Shown: positions 31,099-44,979, counted from the stretch's first letter. The stretch: DNA of 64,000 bases from Gleimia hominis (GCF_002871945.2 NZ_CP126963.1:1178001-1242000), one strand, 5' to 3'. Numbers and translations: made by a program. Notes: generated by a model not told the origin, from the sequence alone.

Positions 31099-31130
31099 TG
31101 GCAGCGAGCGCCCTACCTATTTCGCTGCCA
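31099..31130 (-). terminator. Hairpin overlapping the end of rsmI
   Basis: TGGCAGCGA at 31099-31107 pairs with TCGCTGCCA at 31122-31130 and brackets the rsmI TAG. It could end the rsmI transcript before metG. No U tract follows on the minus strand, so this is tentative. Confidence 0.45.
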
Positions 31131-31980
31131 GCGCGGCATCGTAAAGCTCGTTTTTACGCAGACCCGTCGCGCGAGCCACTTGCGCGGCCGCGTCTTTTAA
31201 CCGCATTCCCTCTTGCATTAACTCCAGTACCGTCTGCACGTGATCTTGAGGGTCCGCCACCTGCGGCGCCGCACCCGCCATGACGATCGTGATTTCCCCC
31301 AGAACCTCCCCCGCAGTTGCCCGCGCTAACTCTTGTAGTGTGCCCCGCAAGATTTCCTCATGCGTTTTTGTCAGCTCCCGGCACACCACCGCCTGCCGGT
31401 CTTTCCCGCACACAGCCGCCAAATCCACCAAAGTTGTGTGCAGACGACGGGGGGATTCAAAAAATATTGTGGTGCGTTCTTCCGTTACCAGTTGCGCAAT
31501 CGCGTGCTTACGTTCTTTTCCTTTCCGAGGGAGGAATCCCTCAAAGCAAAACCGGTCGGTGGGCAGACCCGAAACGGCTAGTGCGGTAAGTACCGCTGAG
31601 GGACCGGGGAGTGCACTAACCCGCACGCCTGCTGCGATAGCGGTTTGGACCACGCGGTAACCGGGGTCCGAAACGGTGGGCATTCCCGCATCTGACACGA
31701 GTAGCACGCGTTGGCCAGTTGCTGCGGTTTCCACCAGTGCCCGCGCCTTGTGGTTCTCATTGTGTTCATGCAGTGCCAGTACGCGGCCACCGGGTTCAAT
31801 TCCGAGCCGGGAGCATAACCCGCGGAGCCTGCGCGTATCTTCCGCAGCGATCACATTCGCCTGCTCGATAGCACGCACGAGCCGTGTTGAGGCATCATCT
31901 GTTTTCCCAATCGGGGTTGCCGCCAGCAGGATCGTTCCGGGTGATTGAACGTAGTTATTGTGCTCCACGTGCAATAGCAT
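31117..31980 (-). CDS. rsmI: 16S rRNA (cytidine1402-2'-O)-methyltransferase
   Basis: SAM-dependent tetrapyrrole-methylase-fold enzyme that modifies C1402 in the ribosomal P site. About 287 residues from the ATG at 31980. GTILLAATPIG, VIAAEDTRRLRGL, VLLVSDAGMPTVSDPG, VSALPGPSAVLTAL and FEGFLPRKGKERK occur in the normal order and are diagnostic. The frame is open to 32043, but that part is Gly/Cys-rich and non-homologous; no convincing Shine-Dalgarno marks the start, and a GTG a few codons later is possible. Divergent from pmt across about 80 bp and upstream of metG, the usual actinobacterial arrangement. Confidence 0.94.
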   Translation of the reverse strand: MLLHVEHNNYVQSPGTILLAATPIGKTDDASTRLVRAIEQANVIAAEDTRRLRGLCSRLGIEPGGRVLALHEHNENHKARALVETAATGQRVLLVSDAGMPTVSDPGYRVVQTAIAAGVRVSALPGPSAVLTALAVSGLPTDRFCFEGFLPRKGKERKHAIAQLVTEERTTIFFESPRRLHTTLVDLAAVCGKDRQAVVCRELTKTHEEILRGTLQELARATAGEVLGEITIVMAGAAPQVADPQDHVQTVLELMQEGMRLKDAAAQVARATGLRKNELYDAALAAK

Positions 31981-32061
31981 CGCACACATACACCCCGCGG
32001 GGCATCCCCGTCCCGCCCCTATAGCAGCGGGTGCAACAACCACAGGCGCATTTTAAGTAAC

Positions 32062-33798
32062 ATGAGGGCTGTGCACGAACTACCACTAATCCACCCGTTA
32101 CGCTCTAAAGCCTGGGTGTTGACGCTCGTGATAATGGGGGTCGCTGCGTTAATCCGGATCCTGGGGTTGAGCGCCATACCAACCATAGTTTTTGACGAAA
32201 CCTATTATGTAAAAGACGGGTGGTCCCTCACGCAATTTGGATATGAGGGTAAGTGGGAAACGGCGGATGCGAGCGCGGTTGCTCAGGGGGATCCGGGGGC
32301 GGAACGCGATGCGATTAACAAAGCGTTCGCACGCGGCGACACCTCGGGGCTTAGCACTGAGGCAGCGTACGTGGTGCACCCGCAGACAGGTAAGTGGCTG
32401 ATCGGGATGGGGATGCGTCTGTTTGGCCAGTCGAATCCCCTGGGGTGGCGGATTGCCGCTGCGGTCGCTGGAGTCTTGTGCGTCATGCTGGTTTGCCGGC
32501 TGGCGTGGCACTTGTTTTACTCGCGCATTGCCGTGGCGCTTGCGGGCAGTTTCGTGGCGTTAGACGGTGTGAGCATCGTGCTGTCACGCACGGGATTGCT
32601 AGATGTATTTCTGGCCTTGTTCACGCTCGCTGCTTTTTTGTGTATTGTTTTGGATTACCGCACTTCCAGCGCCGTGTTGCGTAAAAAGTATTTGGAAACC
32701 ACAAATCCTCCACATTTGCTAGACCACCGCATCCGTGCAGGCTCACAGGATCCGAGTAGCTCTACCGGGGCTGCCAGTACCGCACCCCAGTCAGGTACGA
32801 CGGCTGGGAGCGCGCCTTGGTTAGCACCGCCCGCTGGTGCGGGGGCTTGGTTAGGTGTGCCGAAACGCAACGCAGCGTCGCCGCGCTCGCCTAGGGGTGG
32901 CGTGGCTTGGCTCGGCCCGTCTGCGGGTCGGCGTCCGTGGATGTTCGCGGCGGGAGTGTTCGCGGGGCTCGCCATTTCTGTTAAGTGGTCTGGCTTGTAC
33001 GTGCTGGCGGCCCTGGGGGTTTTTGTGGTGTTATTTGAGTTCGGCCGGCGCCGCAAACGTGAGCCCCACCCGTTTTTCACTGCTGTTATCGGTGAGGGAT
33101 TGCCCGCATTCGTCACGTTAGTACCCACGGCTGCGGTTGTTTACGTGCTCTCGTGGTGGTCCTGGTTTACGCATCCGCGTGCGTGGGGGCGCGTACACAG
33201 CGGCGTGTTGGGAACGTTATCTGACTGGTGGCAGTACCACTTGCAAATGTATGAGTTCCACCGCGGCCTAGGTTCGCACCACAGTTACATGTCGTCGGCA
33301 CCGCAGTGGTTACTGCAGCTGCGCCCAACCTCGTTTGCCTACCAAAAACCAGGGGGTAACTGTGGTTCCTCCGAATGCGTGCAGGCGGTGCTGGCACTGG
33401 GGAATCCTCTACTGTGGTGGCTGGGAGCAGCTGCCTTGGGGCTGCTCTTGGTCTTGTTCGTGCACCGGGTTTGGACGCGCAAAAACGTCTTTGTTGAAGG
33501 CGTTCTGCTAACTGGTTACGCGGCTACCTATTTACCGTGGTTCCTATATCTAGATCGCACCACATTCAACTTTTACACAGTAGTGCTTGCCCCGTTCGTC
33601 GCGTTGACGTTAACTTGGGCAGTTCGGGAAGTCGCCGCACTCGTGTTCCCACGTTCCCCCGTGCTTGCATTGCTTGTGGTTGCGCTTGTTTTCACCCTGG
33701 TAGTGGCTGCGGCCCTGTTCTTTATGCCTATTTGGACAGGCCAAACCATTTCTTATGACGCTTGGCATTTACGCATGTGGCTACCCTCATGGGTGTAG
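32062..33798 (+). CDS. Protein-O-mannosyltransferase (GT39, Pmt-like) membrane protein
   Basis: 578-residue polytopic enzyme that transfers mannose from polyprenyl-phosphate-mannose to exported proteins. After the first membrane helix, AIPTIVFDETYYVKDGWSLT carries the Asp-Glu pair of the first extracytoplasmic loop needed in this family. About ten more hydrophobic segments follow, together with PQTGKWLIGMGMRLFG and SVKWSGLYVLAALG. An Ala/Gly/Pro-rich insert (about residues 215-290) lies in a cytoplasmic loop and looks like low-complexity expansion. Divergent from rsmI. The gene ends 8 bp from the convergent hydrolase gene. Confidence 0.9.
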   Translation: MRAVHELPLIHPLRSKAWVLTLVIMGVAALIRILGLSAIPTIVFDETYYVKDGWSLTQFGYEGKWETADASAVAQGDPGAERDAINKAFARGDTSGLSTEAAYVVHPQTGKWLIGMGMRLFGQSNPLGWRIAAAVAGVLCVMLVCRLAWHLFYSRIAVALAGSFVALDGVSIVLSRTGLLDVFLALFTLAAFLCIVLDYRTSSAVLRKKYLETTNPPHLLDHRIRAGSQDPSSSTGAASTAPQSGTTAGSAPWLAPPAGAGAWLGVPKRNAASPRSPRGGVAWLGPSAGRRPWMFAAGVFAGLAISVKWSGLYVLAALGVFVVLFEFGRRRKREPHPFFTAVIGEGLPAFVTLVPTAAVVYVLSWWSWFTHPRAWGRVHSGVLGTLSDWWQYHLQMYEFHRGLGSHHSYMSSAPQWLLQLRPTSFAYQKPGGNCGSSECVQAVLALGNPLLWWLGAAALGLLLVLFVHRVWTRKNVFVEGVLLTGYAATYLPWFLYLDRTTFNFYTVVLAPFVALTLTWAVREVAALVFPRSPVLALLVVALVFTLVVAAALFFMPIWTGQTISYDAWHLRMWLPSWV

Positions 33799-33806
33799 CG
33801 AACTGC

Positions 33807-34616
33807 CTAGCGCACTTTGGGGGCAACAGACGCGGTTGCCTCAATGAAAAAGTCATTTAGTTGAGCGGGTTGTTGATGGCCCATACCTTGTACGATTTCG
33901 AGCTTGCTATCTGGAATCAGTTCGTGCAGCAGGTGCGCTTCTTCCACGTCGATCACCCCATCTTCGTCCCCATGCACTATGATGGTGGGCACTTTGATTC
34001 CTTTGGTTTCCTCCGCCCACGGCTCGGTAGCAGCCATTGCTGCACTTTGGCGTTCGTTGCCGACGAATGACACGCCGCGTTCCCACATTTGTCGGGCTAG
34101 TTTCTCAATGTGACCTTCCGGGTATGGGTATTTACTGCCCGCAAGACGCGGCATACTCTTTTCGCGGTATTGCACGTAACTTTCCTCGTTTTCGAATGGT
34201 GCTTGCGGGTTAATCGACATTTCAGTAGCTGGAGTGTGTTTTGCGCGCGTGTAGAACAGGCCGAGTCCAAGCACTTCTTCTGGGTATTTTATTGCGAGTA
34301 GTTGGGAGATCATTCCACCCATTGACCGGCCCGTAAGTACCGCTGGTTTCCCAAAATGCTTTATGAGGGCGTGCGTGTCTTCCACCATGTCGAAAAGCGT
34401 GTACCGACTGGTTGCGCGCAATGATCGGCCGACGTCCCGGTTGTCAAATGAAACTACGTCGTACCCAGCTTCTGTCAATCCAGTTAGGTAACCTGTGGGC
34501 ACCGCGATCCGCTGAGCACTATGCCCCTCCAAGTTTATTATGAGCGCGCCATCGGGGTTACCAATGCGCTCAAAACAAATACTTTCGTTGGGCCTGACCT
34601 CTAAGAATTGTTCCAT
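33807..34616 (-). CDS. Alpha/beta-hydrolase-fold enzyme
   Basis: About 269 residues from the ATG at 34616 (frame open to 34706). SFDNRDVGRSL and VLTGRSMGGMISQLLAI show the oxyanion region and the nucleophile elbow GxSxG-type with Ser in GRSMGG. VPTIIVHGDEDGVIDVEEAH has the acid Asp and IVQGMGHQQPAQL the His, so the triad is complete. The sequence resembles small esterases/peroxidase-like hydrolases, but the substrate cannot be told. The usual oxyanion HG dipeptide is replaced by LEGHSAQ. It stands alone, convergent with pmt, at the edge of the AT-richer cassette. Confidence 0.8.
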   Translation of the reverse strand: MEQFLEVRPNESICFERIGNPDGALIINLEGHSAQRIAVPTGYLTGLTEAGYDVVSFDNRDVGRSLRATSRYTLFDMVEDTHALIKHFGKPAVLTGRSMGGMISQLLAIKYPEEVLGLGLFYTRAKHTPATEMSINPQAPFENEESYVQYREKSMPRLAGSKYPYPEGHIEKLARQMWERGVSFVGNERQSAAMAATEPWAEETKGIKVPTIIVHGDEDGVIDVEEAHLLHELIPDSKLEIVQGMGHQQPAQLNDFFIEATASVAPKVR

Positions 34617-34861
34617 ACTCCAGTGTATGGGCCACGCGCATGCGTAGGTCAAGTATTTTAGGCACGGCTTCGAGAATAATAACTGGCGCGTTTTTGCCCA
34701 AGCCATACCCGCAACTATGCGCAGACTTTAGTCTGGGGCGAACTGTAAAGCTGCGCGCCTTATCGTGAACCGACCGACAAGTACCTGTAGCATCGACCAA
34801 GAAGAACAATAGTGCTATACAGGTAGTAGATAGGTCCACTGCCCTCAGCTATATTTAAGAT

Positions 34862-35284
34862 ATGATAAAGAATTCAGCCTTGAAGTCAACATTTCTCGCA
34901 CAGGTGCGAGCGGATACTTTGGGGCAGGTAATCCGCGGTGGCAACTACGCGCAAGGCGAGCATCTAGCGCCAGAAGCGGTGCTTGCTGCCACTTTTAGTT
35001 TTGCGGGCGGAACAACTCGCGGGGCATTAGCCATTTTGGAAGAAGACAATGTGATACCGAACAAACCCGGGGTCGGTATATTCGTCTCTTACCACGGATA
35101 CCCGCTTGATAATACAAGCGGACGGTCGTTTAACCGTAAGAGCGTTGGTCTCGAAACGCAAGTAGAGACCAAGCGGATAACTTATGACGCCAATGGTCAC
35201 CCTGCTGAATACGTTATCTCTTATCTACACCCCCAATATTTTTCTGTTCATTCTGCATTCACGAAAGGGAAACAACGTGGATAA
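34862..35284 (+). CDS. Shortened GntR/HutC-type transcriptional regulator
   Basis: 140 residues. The N-terminal winged HTH is clear: RADTLGQVIRGGNYAQGEHL, PEAVLAATFSFAGGTTRGAL and EEDNVIPNKPGVGIFVSYHG follow the GntR pattern. Ordinary HutC-type regulators are about 240 residues with a UTRA ligand domain. Here only the last third of UTRA is recognisable (ETKRITYDANGHPAEYVISY, YFSVHSAFTKG), so roughly 80-100 residues appear to be missing in frame. It overlaps the next gene by 8 bases and heads the cassette. It may still bind DNA but probably lacks a normal effector pocket. The GntR call is firm; function is uncertain. Confidence 0.75.
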   Translation: MIKNSALKSTFLAQVRADTLGQVIRGGNYAQGEHLAPEAVLAATFSFAGGTTRGALAILEEDNVIPNKPGVGIFVSYHGYPLDNTSGRSFNRKSVGLETQVETKRITYDANGHPAEYVISYLHPQYFSVHSAFTKGKQRG

Positions 35285-36284
35285 ACTACAGCGTGCATAT
35301 GCCACACTTGCAGGGTTAGCGTTAGGTGATGCACTCGGGATGCCTACGCAATCTATGAGCCCCAACCAAATCCGCGATTCCTATGGAGGGCCAGTTTCAG
35401 GTTTGCGGTCTTCAGGTGAAGACCAGCCCATCGCGCCTTTAATGCAGGCCGGATCGGTGACCGACGACACAGAACAAGCAGTTCTCTTAGCTGAGCTACT
35501 GATTGAAGATAAGGGAAGAATTGATCCGCCCAAATTGGCCCGCCGGCTACTTGACTGGGAAGCGAAGATGGAGACAAATGGTTCACTGGACTTGTTGGGT
35601 CCCTCAACCAAGCTGGCTTTGCAACAGTTAAGAGATGGCGTTCCCATGGAGAACTTGGGAACAACCGGCACCACGAATGGAGCTGCGATGCGTGTAGCTC
35701 CGATTGGTGTCGCTTGCGCCCTAGAGTCACCGCGCTTGTTTGACCTTGTTTTTGACTCTTGCCGTTTAACTCATCGCACGGTAAATGGAATTCAAGCAGC
35801 AACTGTAGTTGCCTTATCAGTCAGTGCCGGGATTGAGGGTTATTCCATAACAGACGCAATCCAGTACTCCTTGGGACAAATAACAGACCGTGAACTTGGT
35901 GGAGTATGGAACCCGCAAGCACTTGTCGCCAGTCGGATTGAGTACGCCCTAGAAGTTTCCCAGCTCCACAATGGGAGCGAGTCGAGTTTTATCACTTCTG
36001 TACAAAAAGAAATCGGTACGTCAGTGGAAGCCAATGAGTCAATCCCGGCTGCGTTTGCGCTGCTTCACTACTACCGAGAAAACCCGTATCAGGCACTAAT
36101 TGCCGCAACAAATATTGGTGGGGATACCGACACCATCGGCGCAATAGTCGGAGCTATTATAGGTGCGACGTGTGGAAGTACAGTATTTCCACACGATGAG
36201 GTTTCTTTGGTAGAAAACGTATCGGGTATCAACTTTTTGGATTTAGCACAATCTTTGGTAGAGCTTAGGATGAACCACGCATGA
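35277..36284 (+). CDS. ADP-ribosylglycohydrolase-family enzyme (YegU-like)
   Basis: 335 residues, all-alpha, binuclear magnesium-dependent fold. LAGLALGDALGMPTQSM at the N-terminus, GSVTDDTEQAVLLAELL (metal Asp pair), TTGTTNGAAMRVAPIG, and AATNIGGDTDTIGAIVGAI near the C-terminus are the family hallmarks with all metal-binding acids present. Members cleave N-glycosidic bonds to ribose. GTG at 35277 is chosen because AAAGGG lies six bases upstream; the frame is open to 35184 but those residues are shared with the GntR gene. With a permease and a PfkB kinase downstream, it more likely cleaves an imported nucleoside or ribosyl compound than ADP-ribosyl proteins. Confidence 0.88.
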   Translation: MDKLQRAYATLAGLALGDALGMPTQSMSPNQIRDSYGGPVSGLRSSGEDQPIAPLMQAGSVTDDTEQAVLLAELLIEDKGRIDPPKLARRLLDWEAKMETNGSLDLLGPSTKLALQQLRDGVPMENLGTTGTTNGAAMRVAPIGVACALESPRLFDLVFDSCRLTHRTVNGIQAATVVALSVSAGIEGYSITDAIQYSLGQITDRELGGVWNPQALVASRIEYALEVSQLHNGSESSFITSVQKEIGTSVEANESIPAAFALLHYYRENPYQALIAATNIGGDTDTIGAIVGAIIGATCGSTVFPHDEVSLVENVSGINFLDLAQSLVELRMNHA

Positions 36285-36411
36285 GCGTTTAGAACTAACC
36301 GATTACAAAAATTAGTTTTATCTAGTGGATACCGGCGAGGAAGCAGACGAGCCACAAGATTAAGTAGAAGCCGCATCCCCGTAAGCGGCGGTTATTATTT
36401 GAGGTGAAAAA

Positions 36412-37881
36412 ATGAGTATCAAGAGTTTCTTCTCGAGTGTCGAGGAAAGAGGTATTGAACCAGTTCCCCTCGCAGATAGAAATGGAAATCCGAAGGATCT
36501 CTTTTGGGTTTGGTTTGCCGCGAACATTTCGATTCTTGGCATTCCTCTTGGAGCGTCTTTAGTAGCACTGGGGTTGAATCTGTGGCAAGCGGTCTTCGCT
36601 ACAGTTGTTGGGGCGGTAGGATCATTTGCCTTAGTAGGCGCGGTGTCAGTCGCTGGACGAATCGGTGGAGCCCCCTCGTTAACACTTTCACGATCCATTT
36701 TCGGAACTAGCGGAAACCGCGTACCGACACTGGTAGCTATGCTAAGTCGGCTGGGTTGGGAGACAGTTAACACCGTGACTGGTGCTTTGGCGTTAATGTC
36801 GCTTGTGGCAATAGTAAGCGAAAAAACTATTGTGCATCATCGCACCCCGGTGGTAGTTATTTCAATCCTTATTTTTGTTTTGCTTACAGTTCTTGTCTCT
36901 GGATTTGGCCACCATTTGATCTTGAAAGTTCAAAAGTACTCTACCTGGGTATTCGGATTGCTAACGCTGATCGTGGTTTTCTATTTGGCGTCAACTGTGG
37001 ACTGGCAGATGGTGTTAAACAAGCCCGGAGGCTCTTTAAGCGCGGTGCTTATAGGAGTTGGGATCATAGCCGGCGGAACTGGACTAGGGTGGGTGAACTC
37101 GGGGGCGGATATGGCTCGCTACCAGCACCCTAAGGTCTCCTCTAGTAGCCTCATTGCGTCTGCAGCTTTTGGCGCGGGAATTCCCTTAATTATAGTAATC
37201 GGTATCGGTTCAGTACTGGGCGCTAGTAACGCGACGCTTACTCAAGCTGCTGACCCAATTTCCGTTGTAAGAGAAGCTCTGCCGACATGGGTTGCGGTCG
37301 CGTATCTAATCGCTGCTTTCGCAGGGCTTGTTATGTCCAATAACCTCTCGGTCTATTCTGCAGGGCTAACTCTAATCACGTTGGGCGTACGGATTCCCCG
37401 GTATTACGCTGTAATCGTAGACGTTATTGTCATAACCATCGGAGCGGCGTGGTTCCTCTTGGGGTCCGATACTTTTTACGGCCCTTTCATTACGTTTATT
37501 TCACTTTTAGCAGTACCGCTCAGTGCCTGGACTGGGATTTTCCTGTGGGATCTTAGTAAACGGAAGACCTACCGCGAAGACAGTTTGCTAGACACTTCAC
37601 GTTCCGGACTTTTCTATTTTCTAGGTGGGTTCGCCCCGGGAGCAAGCTGCGCGTGGTTGGCTGGCACAGTTTTCGGGTACCTGTTCTATCGGGCGCAAGT
37701 GAGCGCAGATGTAACCTGGTTTGCCGGACCTTTCGCTGATACTTGGTTGGGGCGAAACGGTTTAGCTTGGCTAGCTTGTCTTCTAGTCGCCACTGTTCTA
37801 TACGCTCTTCTTCGCCCGATGGATGAGCGAATTCTGGTGAGCCGCTTAGGCCAAACTACGACCAAGGGCGAAGGGGAATAA
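36412..37881 (+). CDS. NCS1-family nucleobase/nucleoside permease
   Basis: 489 residues with about twelve membrane helices. The N-terminal part GIEPVPLADRNGNPKDLFWV and WFAANISILGIPLGASLVAL, then SRSIFGTSGNRVPTLVAMLS-RLGWETVN, are typical of purine/cytosine permeases. GWVNSGADMARYQHP lies in the helix-6 region. NCS1 proteins are cation symporters for purines, pyrimidines, allantoin or related rings. GAGGTG lies just before the ATG. It is third in the cassette, 127 bp after the glycohydrolase gene and 5 bp before the kinase. Substrate is unknown. Confidence 0.9.
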   Translation: MSIKSFFSSVEERGIEPVPLADRNGNPKDLFWVWFAANISILGIPLGASLVALGLNLWQAVFATVVGAVGSFALVGAVSVAGRIGGAPSLTLSRSIFGTSGNRVPTLVAMLSRLGWETVNTVTGALALMSLVAIVSEKTIVHHRTPVVVISILIFVLLTVLVSGFGHHLILKVQKYSTWVFGLLTLIVVFYLASTVDWQMVLNKPGGSLSAVLIGVGIIAGGTGLGWVNSGADMARYQHPKVSSSSLIASAAFGAGIPLIIVIGIGSVLGASNATLTQAADPISVVREALPTWVAVAYLIAAFAGLVMSNNLSVYSAGLTLITLGVRIPRYYAVIVDVIVITIGAAWFLLGSDTFYGPFITFISLLAVPLSAWTGIFLWDLSKRKTYREDSLLDTSRSGLFYFLGGFAPGASCAWLAGTVFGYLFYRAQVSADVTWFAGPFADTWLGRNGLAWLACLLVATVLYALLRPMDERILVSRLGQTTTKGEGE

Positions 37882-37886
37882 TTGAG

Positions 37887-38840
37887 ATGTTAGATTCACC
37901 AGCCCTATTTCATTGTGGACAGGTTCTTGTTGACCTTACTATGCAGATTGACCATTTGCCTGGGAAGGGTGAGGATATTTTTGCACGAGGTTTCGCAAGC
38001 CATGCTGGCGGTGGTTTCAATGTTCTATTCGCTGCCCGCCAGATGAACGCTCCCGTCTACTATTGCGGGCCTATAGGCACCGGGTTACACGCGACGGAGG
38101 TGTTGTCATCTCTCAGTAAGATTGGTGTGTCATGCCTGGGTCCGCGCTTAAAGAACGTCGATACGGGCTTTTGCGTAGCATTAACGGAGGATGATGGGGA
38201 ACGCACTTTCGTCTCTACGGCAGGCGCGGAAACCATGCCGACAGAAAACGCGTACGACAACCTACCTATCGGCCCCTCGGACATCGTGTACATTTCCGGG
38301 TACTCGTTTGTATCCGAAAAGAGTACTGCTGCCATTTTACGACTCTTAGAGCGCCATCAAGCGGATCCCCCTTTGTATGTTTTCGACACATCACCGGTAG
38401 TAGACAAAATACCTTTGGAGGTCTTGCACTCTTTAACGCAGGCACACCCGCTGTGGAGCGTGAATGAACGCGAGTCGCGGATTCTTGCTGGACGCCTCGC
38501 TCTGCCACGAGATCGCAACCTCGCTGTCCGAGCGAAAGCTCTAGCAGACTCATTGCACGCCCCTGTAGTTTTGCGTGCGGGGCACCAAGGATCTTTTTTC
38601 TGCGACCAAACGGAGAACGTATTGCAACATATTAGCCCCGTTCCCGTGTCCCCTGTAGATACCAATGGCGCCGGGGATACGCACTGCGGGGTACTGGCCG
38701 CTAAACTGCTACAAGGCGCGAGCATGCAGGAGGCTCTCATATGGGCGAACTGTGCTGCAGCGCTCTCTACTGAACAGCATGGACCGGCAACCTGCCCGAC
38801 ATACGAACTCGTTAGCCAAAAAATGAGCGAACGCACGTAG
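37887..38840 (+). CDS. PfkB/ribokinase-family carbohydrate kinase (YegV-like)
   Basis: 317 residues. HCGQVLVDLTMQIDHLPGKG at the N-terminus, SHAGGGFNVLFAARQM (PfkB signature 1) and SPVDTNGAGDTHCGVLAAKL (signature 2 with anion hole and catalytic Asp in GAGD) define the family. It begins 5 bp after the permease gene, so the two are co-translated. Likely role: phosphorylate the sugar or nucleoside released or imported by the two upstream products. Exact substrate is unknown. The strong terminator at 39095-39135 closes the unit. Confidence 0.9.
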   Translation: MLDSPALFHCGQVLVDLTMQIDHLPGKGEDIFARGFASHAGGGFNVLFAARQMNAPVYYCGPIGTGLHATEVLSSLSKIGVSCLGPRLKNVDTGFCVALTEDDGERTFVSTAGAETMPTENAYDNLPIGPSDIVYISGYSFVSEKSTAAILRLLERHQADPPLYVFDTSPVVDKIPLEVLHSLTQAHPLWSVNERESRILAGRLALPRDRNLAVRAKALADSLHAPVVLRAGHQGSFFCDQTENVLQHISPVPVSPVDTNGAGDTHCGVLAAKLLQGASMQEALIWANCAAALSTEQHGPATCPTYELVSQKMSERT

Positions 38841-38969
38841 CAAGCGCCAATATGCCGGAGCCTGCTTTAAAACCGAGACACAAACTGGGATACGCATGCT
38901 CAAAAATAGCGACGCTGCAGACCAATTGATCTGTTTGGTGTGGTTGTGTGTTCTTGCCGCTCTTACTCA

Positions 38970-39073
38970 CAGGCGTATGAGCAAGTCAGTCAGTAAGTAA
39001 GACAGAGTGTAAGTGAGTGAGTAAACGTGTGAATAAACAAGTGAGACAGTAAGTAAGCGCGTAAGTAAAACAG
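38970..39073. repeat. Degenerate GTRA tetranucleotide tract
   Basis: The stretch is dominated by GTAA, GTGA and GTCA tetramers (for example AGTCAGTCAGTAAGTAAG and GTAAGTGAGTGAGTAAACG), broken by single changes. It fills much of the 305-bp gap between the PfkB kinase and 5S rRNA. No gene is visible in the gap apart from this tract and the terminator. Confidence 0.8.
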
Positions 39074-39094
39074 TGTGGTTTGGATACGTGTTTT

Positions 39095-39135
39095 GGGGGG
39101 CCAACACACGTTAGTGTGTTGGCCCCCCTTTTTTT
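39095..39135 (+). terminator. Strong intrinsic terminator between the kinase operon and rrn
   Basis: GGGGGGCCAACACAC (39095-39109), loop GTTA, then the perfect 15-bp complement (39114-39128), then seven T (39129-39135). The U tract is on the plus strand, so it fits the end of the GntR-kinase cassette. It lies 10 bp past 5S rRNA, so the stem may also stop rrn transcripts from the other side. Confidence 0.93.
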
Positions 39136-39145
39136 GGTGTTTTGT

Positions 39146-39264
39146 GTGTGGCGGTGTCTTACTCTCCCACAACCCCCCGGTTGCAGTACCATCAGCGTGC
39201 TAGGGCTTAGCTTCCAGGTTCGGAATGGTTACTGGGCGTTTCCCCTAGGCTATGACCACCACAC
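39146..39264 (-). rRNA. rrf: 5S ribosomal RNA
   Basis: About 119 bases. The minus strand reads GTGTGGTGGTCATAGCC at its start, contains CGAACCTGGAAGCTAAG and ends in GACACCGCCACAC; the ends pair as the 5S helix I. Last gene of the 16S-23S-5S operon. The ends are estimated from the terminal helix. Confidence 0.93.
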
Positions 39265-39302
39265 AAAACTATGCGTGTCAACCCCCCCCATGTGTTTTGG
39301 TT

Positions 39303-39340
39303 GGTTGGTGGGTTGGTGGTGAACCGTATAGTGGTATGCG
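39303..39340 (-). other. 3' arm of the pre-23S rRNA processing stem
   Basis: In the 23S-5S spacer, the sequence around CCACTATACGGTTCACCACC (minus strand) is the complement of the segment at 42707-42740 ahead of 23S, with only a few mismatches and bulges over about 35 bases. The pair brackets 23S and fits the long-range stem cut by RNase III. Confidence 0.72.
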
Positions 39341-39482
39341 TGCAAAACCTTAATGTTTGCTCGTTCTCTTTATTGTGCTCCCCTCCAGTTAACACTACGT
39401 CACTAACTAGTGTCGTCGCGCGGTGGGGGGTTGTTTCCTGCACTCGCGTCCCCGTTGTTCCTTGGGTCTGTTATGAGCTTGT

Positions 39483-44609
<5,127 letters not shown>

Positions 44610-44817
44610 AAAACAAAAACATTCAGAAAGCAAACCACCACCAACCAACCAAAAAAGCCAGCCAGCAGCAGCCAACCCCAACCAAAAAACAAAAGAAAAA
44701 ACAAAAACAAAAAGCAAAAAAAGCCAAGAAAACACACTATCAAGTTCACAAACAACCCCACCAGCGAGTCGGTTTGAAACTCTCCGTTTCGCGCCTCGCT
44801 CGCGGCGACAGATATAA
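44610..44817 (-). promoter_or_regulatory. rrn leader with boxA-like antitermination element
   Basis: The transcribed leader contains TTGTTTGTGAACTTGATAG (complement of 44737-44755), closely like the actinobacterial rrn boxA region. The 110 bases after it, up to 16S, are almost all G and T on the transcribed strand. No gene is seen here. Confidence 0.75.
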
Positions 44818-44846
44818 ACTTTACTGATGACGTCTAACCACGTCAA
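44818..44846 (-). promoter_or_regulatory. rRNA operon promoter
   Basis: The minus strand has TTGACG (44841-44846), a 17-bp spacer, and TAAAGT (44818-44823), about 210 bp upstream of 16S and ahead of the boxA-like element. Spacing is ideal for the housekeeping sigma factor. Other promoters further upstream cannot be excluded. Confidence 0.75.
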
Positions 44847-44910
44847 GCTCGGGTTGAGTGAGTCGTAACACATTGATTTTTCGGGGTTGTTTGAGAGGGA
44901 TTAGCGCAGT

Positions 44911-44979
44911 TGCTCCACAGGTTTAGCAGGGTTTGCTCCACAGGTTTAGCAGGGTTTACCCCACAGCCTTTACAGGTTT
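44911..44979. repeat. 23-bp tandem repeat, two identical copies and one diverged
   Basis: TGCTCCACAGGTTTAGCAGG plus GTT at 44911-44933 is repeated exactly at 44934-44956. A diverged copy beginning TACCCCACAG occupies 44957-44979. It lies 65-135 bp upstream of the rrn promoter and about 240 bp before the DUF1846 gene on the other strand. Confidence 0.85.

Noticed and set aside
38970..39073. CRISPR array
   Set aside because: The repeats are 4-bp units without spacers, and no cas genes are in the window.
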